Assembly (NCBI GenBank): GCA_963733135.1
Contig: CAVTBX010000012.1
Span: 1-29,123 of the forward strand
DNA from: CAVTBX01 sp963733135
GTDB taxonomy: Bacteria; Actinomycetota; Thermoleophilia; Gaiellales; Gaiellaceae
Reading direction: 5' to 3'
DNA length: 29,123 nucleotides
Shown: positions 23,508 to 29,123 of the stretch, piece by piece
Numbering within the stretch: the stretch's first letter is position 1
Layout of the letters: every line of letters begins with the position of its first letter
Notes under the pieces: model-generated
What the model was told of the DNA's origin: nothing
Database searches by the model: none
What the model saw: only the letters and a program-made list of their open reading frames with translations
Made by a program: the position numbers and the translations under genes

Positions 23508-23807
23508 TCAGTCGCCCCAGTCGAAGTCCCGCGAGCGGCCCCAGAGAGTGTCCTCGGGGTCGAGCGCTTCGTCGGCCGGCTCGGGCTCTTGGATGGGCCA
23601 CGCGAGCACGCGCTCGGGGTCGAGATCGGGGTCGCTTCCGGAGAGCGTGTCCTCGATCCGGGCCTGCTCTTCGGTCTTGAACAGGGGGTGGTTGTGGAAA
23701 GGATCGTCGACGCGATACCTGTCGAGCGGCATCGCGGGGCCGAGCGTCGAGTTCTTGCGCTTCAACTCGAGATGATCTTCGATGATTTGCGCGAAGGTCG
23801 AATCCAC
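23508..23807 (-). CDS. Small acidic protein, unknown function
   Basis: A 99-residue soluble protein, highly acidic in its C-terminal half (ARIEDTLSGSDPDLDPERVL, DEALDPEDTLWGRSRDFDWG). The N-terminal part (STFAQIIEDHLELKRKNSTL) looks helical, then LDRYRVDDPFHNHPLFKTEE. No domain recognised. It is judged real because of its non-random composition and GGAGGA three bases before the GTG at 23807. It lies 69 bp downstream of the diguanylate cyclase on the same strand and may be co-transcribed with it. Confidence 0.65.
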   Translation of the reverse strand: MDSTFAQIIEDHLELKRKNSTLGPAMPLDRYRVDDPFHNHPLFKTEEQARIEDTLSGSDPDLDPERVLAWPIQEPEPADEALDPEDTLWGRSRDFDWGD

Positions 23808-23876
23808 ACGTCCTCCGTGGGTTCGTTTACGGGGCTGGCGGCCGATTGTAGTGCAGCCGCGGGCGATTCGGAGAGG

Positions 23877-25709
23877 TTAGGCCTCGGGCCGGACGGCCGG
23901 ACGGGCGGCTGCGACGCGCACGCAGTTCTTGCCGGCGCCCTTCGCGGCGTAGAGCGCGTCGTCCGCGGCGGCGATGAGATCGGCCTCGCTGCCGGCTTCC
24001 GGGTAGGCGGCGACGCCGAAGCTCGCGGTGACGGTGAAGGGGATGTTCTTGTGCCCGAGGACGGTCCGCGCGGCCATCTCGGAGCGCAGGCGCTCGGCTA
24101 CGAGCTCCGCGCCCTCCAGGTCGGTCGCGGGCAGGACGACCGCGAACTCCTCGCCGCCGTAGCGGGCGGCGACGTCGATCTCGCGCACGGTTTCACGGAA
24201 GACCTCCGCGAACTCGCGCAGGACGTCGTCCCCGGCGAGGTGGCCGTGCTGGTCGTTGACCTGCTTGAAGTCGTCGAGGTCGGCCATGATCAGGCCGACC
24301 GTGCCGTTCAGCCGCTCGGCCCGCATGAGCTCGGCCTCGAGCGCCTGCTGGAGGCCGCGACGGTTCGGAAGCTCCGTGAGGCCGTCCGTGACGACCTCGT
24401 GCTTCAGACGACCGTGGAGCCGCGCGTTCTCGAGAGCAGTCCATGCCTGCGAGCCGAGCCAGTGCGCGAGCTCTCGTGCGTCGTTCGAGAAGTCCGTACC
24501 GCTCGGGGTCAGGAGGAGAAGGCCCGTTTCGCCCTCCTCGTCGCCGAGCGGGATCTCGAGCTCCTTCCGGCCCGGACTGGGCCGGCCGGCGCGGGCGAGC
24601 TCCGCCCCGTCGGCGAGCAACCGCCCGCCCGACGCTCCGGTCGCCTCCACGATGCTCTCGAGGATGACCGGCAGGAGCTGAAGCGGGTCGTTGGTCGCGG
24701 CCAGCGCCTCGCCGAACCGCGTCAGTGCGTCTCGCGTTCGGCCTCGCTCCTCCGTCAGCTCCTCGAGCCGCGTCTCAAGCTGCGCGGCCATGTCGTTGAA
24801 GGTCTCCCCGAGCCGGGCGAACTCGTCCCGGCCACGCACCGGCACGCGGGAGGAGAGGTTGCCGCGGGCGATCGCCCCGGCCGCGTTGGCGAGCTCGCCA
24901 AGGGAGCGCACGATCGTCCGCCCGAGCGCGTACGCGATCAGCCCGACGATCGTGAGCGCGAGCACGGAGAAGAGGATGAGCCGGCGTCCCAGGTCCGCCG
25001 CAGCGTCATCGATCTTCGACTGCGGGACGAGGACCGCGAGCCCGACGCCCTCCCCCTCGGAGATAACCGCCCCGGAGGCCCGGTACTCGCTCCCTGCGAG
25101 CTGGACGCTGTCCGGCTCGGGGGCAGGGACGCGAAGCTCGGCGCCCTCCCTAGGCCCCGCAACGATCCTCCCCTCGCTTGTGAGGACGAGCAGATCGTCG
25201 TCTGCAAGACCGGAGCGCGACCGAACCTCCCCGAGAAGGGACTCGTCGAGCGGCACGAACGCGACCACGCGCCCGAGCGCCTTGCCGTTGCTGTCGACCA
25301 CGCGAGCCGTTCGGGAATCGGCCGGCCCAGTTGGTTCCTGGCCCGCGATCAGACGGCCACCGTTGTAGTACGCGGCGTTCGTCTCCTCCCCGAAGAGGCG
25401 CTCGAGCGCAGGGCCGTCAGGGCCGGGCAGAGCCAGCTGATAGCCCGTGGTGCGGGCCAGCGAGCGGGCGGTGCGGAGCGCGGCGTCGAGCTGGTCGGTG
25501 TAGTCGGCGGTCGCCACCCGGAGAGCGGTGTTCAGGCGCGTGTCGGCTCGAGACGTCTCGCTCTGTGCCGCGACCTCGCTGAACGCCCAGAGCGCGGCGA
25601 CGAGCGGCAGCAGGGCGAGGAGCAGGAAGTACGCGACCAGCCGGACGCGAAAGCTTCCCAACTGGCGTCCTAGCTTCGAAGTCATCGACTGTATACCCGA
25701 CCCTTCCAT
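23877..25709 (-). CDS. Membrane diguanylate cyclase with HAMP, GAF-like and GGDEF domains
   Basis: A 610-residue enzyme predicted to make cyclic di-GMP from two GTP. Order: TM1 (24-43), an extracytoplasmic sensor of about 200 residues (Cache-like layout), TM2 (245-262), HAMP (262-314), a GAF-like segment (335-430) and GGDEF (438-600). The active site is GGEEF (518-522) with the metal Asp in IMADLDDFK and the family entry motif TDGLTELPNR (441-450). An inhibitory I-site RxxD (R509-D512) sits five residues before GGEEF, so product inhibition is expected. ATG at 25709 is preferred because GGAG sits four bases upstream; ATG 25685 and GTG 25718 are alternatives. Confidence 0.92.
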   Translation of the reverse strand: MEGSGIQSMTSKLGRQLGSFRVRLVAYFLLLALLPLVAALWAFSEVAAQSETSRADTRLNTALRVATADYTDQLDAALRTARSLARTTGYQLALPGPDGPALERLFGEETNAAYYNGGRLIAGQEPTGPADSRTARVVDSNGKALGRVVAFVPLDESLLGEVRSRSGLADDDLLVLTSEGRIVAGPREGAELRVPAPEPDSVQLAGSEYRASGAVISEGEGVGLAVLVPQSKIDDAAADLGRRLILFSVLALTIVGLIAYALGRTIVRSLGELANAAGAIARGNLSSRVPVRGRDEFARLGETFNDMAAQLETRLEELTEERGRTRDALTRFGEALAATNDPLQLLPVILESIVEATGASGGRLLADGAELARAGRPSPGRKELEIPLGDEEGETGLLLLTPSGTDFSNDARELAHWLGSQAWTALENARLHGRLKHEVVTDGLTELPNRRGLQQALEAELMRAERLNGTVGLIMADLDDFKQVNDQHGHLAGDDVLREFAEVFRETVREIDVAARYGGEEFAVVLPATDLEGAELVAERLRSEMAARTVLGHKNIPFTVTASFGVAAYPEAGSEADLIAAADDALYAAKGAGKNCVRVAAARPAVRPEA

Positions 25710-25765
25710 CGACTCCACCGCAATGCCTCATTAGGGGGATGTGGGCGATCCCCTCCCCGGGAGAG

Positions 25766-26042
25766 CTAGAAGATCGGTCGCTCGAGCGCGATCGCGACTG
25801 TCATCCCGAGGAACCACCAGACCGTCGAGGCCACCACGGCCGTCCAGACGAGGACGTTCGAGCGGGACGAGATCGCGGCCGCGATGAGCGCGACCAGCAT
25901 CGTTCCGGGCCCGATCCGCCCGGGGTAATAGACGAGCGCGAGCGGGGACGCGAAGTGGACGAGGGCCGCCAGGAAGCCTGCGACGCTGTCGCTGGTGCGG
26001 GTGCGGGGCGCGCGACTCGAGCTCGTGGCCGTCGACCGTCAC
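25766..26042 (-). pseudogene. Small membrane protein with an apparent frameshift
   Basis: The frame ending at 25766 encodes convincing membrane sequence: SVAGFLAALVHFASPLALVY, GRIGPGTMLVALIAAAIS and WTAVVASTVWWFLGMTVAIA, ending ERPIF. It has no ATG, GTG or TTG upstream before a TGA. In the adjacent frame a GTG at 26042-26040 overlaps that TGA (GTGA), with the start VTVDGHELESRAPHPHQ. Joining the two needs a one-base shift near 25980-25995. The four-base overlap with the preceding gene suggests that GTG is the real start, so I read this as a frameshifted gene of about 90 codons, either decayed or mis-sequenced. An unusual CTG start inside the membrane frame is the alternative. Confidence 0.5.
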
Positions 26043-26314
26043 GCATCGATCCTCTCACGCGCGCGCACGGGCGCCGTGCGCGGTGGGCGGCGCGAAGGCG
26101 AGCCGTGCGGTGCCGGGTGCCGCGGTCGTGGGGTCAGCCGTCGTCCGAGGCCGGGCCGCCTGGAGCCCGGGCCGTCGTCCGTGGGCTCGCGCACGAGCGC
26201 CGGCTCGCCCTGCCGCGGCTCGGGCGGGTCCTTCACGGCCCACCAGATCACCCACGCGAGATAGGCGACCGGGAGCTTCAGCACCAGCAGGAACCAGACG
26301 GTCGTCCAGACCAT
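26039..26314 (-). CDS. Small single-pass membrane protein
   Basis: A 91-residue protein with one N-terminal membrane segment (VWFLLVLKLPVAYLAWVIWW) and a long Pro/Arg-rich cytoplasmic-type tail (PRPRHPAPHGSPSRRPPRTA). Family unknown. The tail composition is partly that of any GC-rich frame, so the true C-terminus might be altered by the frameshift suspected just downstream. ATG at 26314; its stop overlaps the next gene's GTG by four bases. It lies 33 bp downstream of the NrtR-type regulator on the same strand, so all three may be one transcript. Confidence 0.6.
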   Translation of the reverse strand: MVWTTVWFLLVLKLPVAYLAWVIWWAVKDPPEPRQGEPALVREPTDDGPGSRRPGLGRRLTPRPRHPAPHGSPSRRPPRTAPVRARERIDA

Positions 26315-26346
26315 TCGTCTCGAGTGTAGACGATCGAACCGGCCGC

Positions 26347-27048
26347 TCAGGGCGAGAGCCTGGTTCCCGGCGGACGCAGGACCGCGAACTGATCCGTGAC
26401 CTCGAGGACGCGGCGGCGGAAGCGGTACACGGCGGCCGGGCGCCCTCCGGCTCGGCCCGGCTCGCGCGTCTCCCCGGTCGGCTCCAGCACCCCACGCCGG
26501 AGCAGGACTCGCTGGAGGTTCGTGGCCGAGACGTCGTGGCCGAGCGCCGCGCGGTAGAGGGCGCGAAGCTCCGAGATCGTGAAGACGGGTGGGGCCAGGG
26601 CGAACCCGACGTTCGTGTACGAGAGCTTGGCACGGAGCCGCTCACGACCGGTGAGCACGATCGAGCCGTGATCGAACGCGGGCTCGGGGAGGCCGTTCAC
26701 GGGGTGCCAGGCAGTGTCGGGCGGTACCGCAGGGTCGATTCCTTCCGGAACGAGCCCGAGATAGGCGGTCGCAAGCACCCACGCTTCCGGGTGACGCTCA
26801 GGCTCGCTCAAGGTCTCGAGCTGCTCCAGGTGAGCGACCTCACGGACGTCGACCTTCGCGGCGAGGTGCCTCCGGATGGAGCGCTCGAGTGTCTCGCCCT
26901 CGTCCAGGAAGCCGCCCGGCAGCGCCCAGGCGCCGGCGAACGGCTCCCGGCCTCGCTCCCAGAGGAGCACCTGGAGCTCCTCGCCGCGCACCTGGAGGAC
27001 GACGGCCAGGGCCTCGTGGCGCGGGTCTTCGCTGGTAGACTCTGCCAT
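26347..27048 (-). CDS. nrtR: NrtR-type NUDIX-domain transcriptional regulator
   Basis: A 233-residue protein: a NUDIX-fold domain (about 12-150) fused to a C-terminal winged helix (about 155-225). The NUDIX box GGFLDEGETLERSIRRHLAA keeps the glycine and first Glu, but the catalytic REUxEExGU core reads RHLAAKVDV, so hydrolase activity is probably lost. That fits NrtR, whose NUDIX domain senses ADP-ribose while the winged helix binds DNA. The C-terminal phrase SATNLQRVLLRRGVLEPTGE and then GRPAAVYRFRRR is typical of the NrtR winged helix. ATG at 27048 is preferred over the adjoining GTG at 27051. Divergent from a NiaP-type transporter, with a 25-bp dyad between the two starts. NrtR regulates NAD and niacin genes in other bacteria. 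Confidence 0.88.
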   Translation of the reverse strand: MAESTSEDPRHEALAVVLQVRGEELQVLLWERGREPFAGAWALPGGFLDEGETLERSIRRHLAAKVDVREVAHLEQLETLSEPERHPEAWVLATAYLGLVPEGIDPAVPPDTAWHPVNGLPEPAFDHGSIVLTGRERLRAKLSYTNVGFALAPPVFTISELRALYRAALGHDVSATNLQRVLLRRGVLEPTGETREPGRAGGRPAAVYRFRRRVLEVTDQFAVLRPPGTRLSP

Positions 27049-27051
27049 CAC

Positions 27052-27076
27052 AGTTATCGACTCATAGTCGCAAACT
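27052..27076. promoter_or_regulatory. 25-bp dyad, probable NrtR operator
   Basis: Two nested inverted repeats share one centre at 27064: inner arms CGACT (27058-27062) and AGTCG (27066-27070) around CAT, and outer arms AGTT (27052-27055) and AACT (27073-27076), separated from the inner arms by two bases on each side. It fills the 44-bp gap between nrtR and niaP. CATAGT in its core is a plausible -10 for niaP, so binding would block transcription. Confidence 0.7.
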
Positions 27077-27092
27077 AGGTGGAGGTTACGGC

Positions 27093-28424
27093 ATGGCGGT
27101 GATCGAGGCCCCCGTGGAGGTCCAGACGGAGAGCGTCGAGGACGTTCTGCGACGCGGCGGCTTCACGAGCTTCCATCGCCGAGCGGTGCTCGTAACCGGA
27201 ATCGCGTGGACGTTCGTCGCGATGGAGATCCTGCTGGTCGGCTTCACCCTCCCTGTGTTCGCCGCCGAATGGGGGCTTTCGAGCACGTGGCAAGGGTGGC
27301 TCGGCGCCTCTGCGCTCGCGGGCTCGCTCGTAGGGAGCCTCGCACTCGGGCGCACTGCCGACCGGATCGGCCGCAAGCGCATCTTCCAGTACTCGATCCT
27401 CTGGTATGCGCTCTTCACCGCCCTGACGGCGCTCGCCTGGGGACCCGCGTCCGTCTTCGCGTTCCGCTTCCTCGCCGGAATCGGCCTCGGCGGGATGCTG
27501 GTGGTCGATCCGTCGCTTCTGGCCGAGTACCTGCCACCGCAACGGCGCGGGCGCTTCGTCGCCTTTCTCGACTTCTTCTGGCCCTTTGGGCTCCTGATCG
27601 CGACTGGGCTCTCATGGGTGTTCCTCGACCAACTCGGCGGCGAGTGGCGCTGGCTCTACGTCGCCGCGGCCTTCCCCGCCCTGCTCGCCTTCGTCGTCCG
27701 GCGCACCCTGCCTGAGAGCCCGTACTTCCTCGCACGACGGGGCCGGGTGGACGAGGCTGCCGCCGTGCTCGGGGAGATCACCGGCGAGCCGGTCGAGCCG
27801 GAGACGCTCGAGCCGGTGCGGGAGACCCGCTCGTCGGTGCGCGAGTTTCTCTCGGCCCGGCTGCGCTCGACGACCACGATCGTCGTCCTCGTCTGGATCG
27901 CGCTCAACATCTCGTACTACGGGCTTTTCCTCTGGCTCCCGGGAATACTTGGTGCGGAGGGCACCTATGACCTGAACGTCTACTTGCTCCTCACGCTCGT
28001 GGCCCTCGCGCAGTTCCCCGGCTATGCGGCTGCGATCTGGCTCGTGGAGGCGTGGGGGCGCAAGCCCACCCTCGCGACGTTCCTCGCGCTGGGCGGCGCA
28101 AGCGCGCTCACGTTCGCGCTCGCGGATTCGACGGCCGTCTACGTGGCGGCGCTCTTTTTCGTCGGGTTCTTCAACCTCGGCGCCTGGGGCGCGGTCTATC
28201 CGTACACATCAGAGCTCTTCCCAACACGGCTTCGGGGAAGCGCCTTTGGGCTGGCCGAGGGCTTCGGCAAGGGCGCCGCGATCGGCGGCCCGTACCTCTT
28301 CGGCTACCTCATCGACGCCACCGGCTCGACGACTTGGTCGCTCGCGTTCGTCGCGGCCGTGATGATCGCCGGCGGAACGGTTGCGCTCCTCGGGCGCGAG
28401 ACGCGCGGAGCTCGGCTGGCCTGA
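27093..28424 (+). CDS. niaP: MFS transporter, probable niacin transporter NiaP
   Basis: A 443-residue major facilitator with 12 membrane segments. The MFS loop motif GRTADRIGRKRIF lies between TM2 and TM3. The C-terminal half carries phrases I recall from Bacillus NiaP: WIALNISYYGLFLWLPGIL (YYGxFLWLP), ALAQFPGYAAAIWLVEAWGR (AQxPGY...WLxExxGRK), FFNLGAWGAVYPYTSELFPT (FFNLGAWG...FPT). The N-terminal FLDFFWPFGLL also fits the NiaP region. It should import nicotinate or nicotinamide for NAD salvage. ATG at 27093 has AGGTGGAGG about eight bases upstream. Divergent nrtR and the dyad between them support the assignment independently. A sugar or aromatic-acid porter is the alternative. Confidence 0.85.
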   Translation: MAVIEAPVEVQTESVEDVLRRGGFTSFHRRAVLVTGIAWTFVAMEILLVGFTLPVFAAEWGLSSTWQGWLGASALAGSLVGSLALGRTADRIGRKRIFQYSILWYALFTALTALAWGPASVFAFRFLAGIGLGGMLVVDPSLLAEYLPPQRRGRFVAFLDFFWPFGLLIATGLSWVFLDQLGGEWRWLYVAAAFPALLAFVVRRTLPESPYFLARRGRVDEAAAVLGEITGEPVEPETLEPVRETRSSVREFLSARLRSTTTIVVLVWIALNISYYGLFLWLPGILGAEGTYDLNVYLLLTLVALAQFPGYAAAIWLVEAWGRKPTLATFLALGGASALTFALADSTAVYVAALFFVGFFNLGAWGAVYPYTSELFPTRLRGSAFGLAEGFGKGAAIGGPYLFGYLIDATGSTTWSLAFVAAVMIAGGTVALLGRETRGARLA

Positions 28425-28465
28425 GCGAGCTGCCGGCCCGAGGTCTGCCGGCCAAAGGCTCCGGC

Positions 28466-28471
28466 TAGCGT
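28466..28471 (+). promoter_or_regulatory. Candidate -10 box, leaderless
   Basis: TAGCGT fits TAnnnT and ends seven bases before the ATG at 28479, which lacks a Shine-Dalgarno sequence. No clear -35. Confidence 0.35.
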
Positions 28472-28478
28472 TTGGCCG

Positions 28479-28898
28479 ATGCGCGAGTGGCTCGACGTCC
28501 GCCTGCTGGTCATCGCCGCGTGCGGGGCTAGCGCAGGCATTCATGCGGGGCTCGCGCCCGACCACTGGGACGAGTCCCCTGCCTTCGGAGTGCTGTTCGT
28601 CCTCGCCGCGGTGGCGCTCGCCGGCGTATCGGTCGCGCTGGCCGGCTGGCCCGAGGCGTCCCTCCCGATCTTCGGCGCGATCGGGCTCTTCGCGTCGCTC
28701 ATCGTCGCCTTCATAGCGGCCCGTGAGCCTGTGGACGCCGTCGTCGTCGTCACGAAGGCGATCGAGGCGGCGGGGCTCGTCCTCGCCGTGATTCTCCTTC
28801 GGCAACCGGTGAGCCGCCCGAACGACCTCGCGCTCGCGTACTTCGGGCTCACGTTCGCCTTCGCGTTCATCGTGGCAACCGCACAGGGCGGCCACTAG
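28479..28898 (+). CDS. Small polytopic membrane protein, unknown function
   Basis: A 139-residue protein with four predicted membrane segments: LLVIAACGASAGIHAGLAPD, FGVLFVLAAVALAGVSVALA, ASLPIFGAIGLFASLIVAFI with VDAVVVVTKAIEAAGLVLAV following, and LALAYFGLTFAFAFIVATA. The N-terminal HAGLAPDHWDESPAFG loop with two His is reminiscent of small metal- or heme-associated membrane proteins of actinobacteria, but I cannot name a family. It starts 54 bp after niaP; a separate leaderless promoter candidate lies just upstream, so it may or may not be co-transcribed. Confidence 0.72.
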   Translation: MREWLDVRLLVIAACGASAGIHAGLAPDHWDESPAFGVLFVLAAVALAGVSVALAGWPEASLPIFGAIGLFASLIVAFIAAREPVDAVVVVTKAIEAAGLVLAVILLRQPVSRPNDLALAYFGLTFAFAFIVATAQGGH

Positions 28899-28992
28899 TA
28901 CCGGCAGTCGTACGCGGTCGCAACGCCCGGCGCTTGAGGGCGACGCGTACTCAGAACGAGGGATTAGCGCCCTTCCGGCGAGGGCCGATCTA

Positions 28993-29007
28993 GCCGCGTA
29001 ACGCGGC
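28993..29007. repeat. Short GC hairpin between genes
   Basis: GCCGCGT and ACGCGGC flank a single A in the 140-bp gap before the last gene. It could end transcription of the membrane protein gene, but no T-tract follows. Confidence 0.3.
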
Positions 29008-29038
29008 CTTGCCGCGACTCTCCGCCGAGGGGGCACCT

Positions 29039-29123
29039 TTGATCCGCTGGAAGATCCGCGCTGACATCGCGCGTCCTTGCACTGCCGTAATCCTCGCAGG
29101 ACTCTTCGTGTGCGCGGTGCTCG
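29039..29123 (+). CDS. N-terminus of an exported or membrane protein, cut by window end
   Basis: TTG at 29039 follows GAGGGGG (29027-29033) with five bases spacing, an excellent ribosome site. The frame stays open to the window end and reads MIRWKIRADIARPCT, then AVILAGLFVCAVL: a positively charged start and a hydrophobic core, as in a Sec signal peptide or first membrane segment. Only 28 codons are visible, so the family is unknown. Confidence 0.6.
   Translation, partial: MIRWKIRADIARPCTAVILAGLFVCAVL

Noticed and set aside
23589..25673. A 694-codon open frame antisense to the diguanylate cyclase
   Set aside because: Same cause: shadow of strong codon bias; no domain, signal or ribosome site.
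26039..26041. In-frame TGA between two membrane-coding stretches, possible selenocysteine or readthrough
   Set aside because: The GTGA overlap with an adjacent-frame start explains it better; no SECIS-like hairpin follows and neither side resembles a selenoprotein.

Overview
This is a dense, high G+C bacterial segment with frequent GTG and TTG starts, actinobacterial-style lipoproteins with acidic linkers, and a class III cyclase-ATPase-TPR protein. Together these suggest an uncultured actinomycetote, perhaps near Thermoleophilia. That placement is inference from gene style; there is no rRNA in the window to confirm it.

Layout. 0-0.7 kb: remnant of a pentameric ligand-gated ion channel gene (-). 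0.8-3.7 kb: carbamate kinase, ornithine carbamoyltransferase, rhomboid protease and a small zincin, closely packed on +. 3.7-8.7 kb: a membrane-anchored secreted protein and a very large PAS/GAF histidine kinase (-). 8.7-10.3 kb: a small exported BamE-like protein (+) and an AI-2E-family membrane protein (-). 10.3-12.8 kb: a complete polar amino acid ABC importer (lipoprotein, permease, ATPase). 12.9-13.9 kb: divergent msrA and a VOC protein. 14.0-15.5 kb: a secreted, Gln/Asn-rich protein with polyaspartate tracts. 15.5-20.1 kb: adenylate cyclase with ATPase and TPR regions, then an APC permease (-). 20.2-22.3 kb: a lipoprotein, a 522-bp gene-free stretch, a small Dabb-like protein with a strong terminator, tRNA-Ala(TGC) and a UspA-like protein. 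22.4-23.5 kb: a frameshifted matrixin-like metalloprotease followed by an array of palindromic repeats. 23.5-26.3 kb: a small acidic protein, a diguanylate cyclase and two small membrane proteins (-), one apparently frameshifted. 26.3-28.4 kb: divergent NrtR-type regulator and NiaP-type niacin transporter around a clear dyad operator. 28.5 kb to end: a small membrane protein and the start of an exported protein cut by the window edge.

Most notable: (1) the nrtR-niaP pair with a 25-bp dyad between them; (2) a family of GGGCG...CGCCC(C)TAC palindromes at two convergent gene junctions, including a 66-bp inverted pair that supplies the stop codon of the ABC ATPase, and a 107-bp tandem hairpin unit; (3) the Asp-rich, curlin-like secreted protein; (4) three broken reading frames (channel, matrixin, small membrane protein) that are either real decay or sequencing or assembly errors. 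I found no CRISPR array, phage, insertion sequence or defence island. Most of the window is chromosomal housekeeping, transport and signalling.
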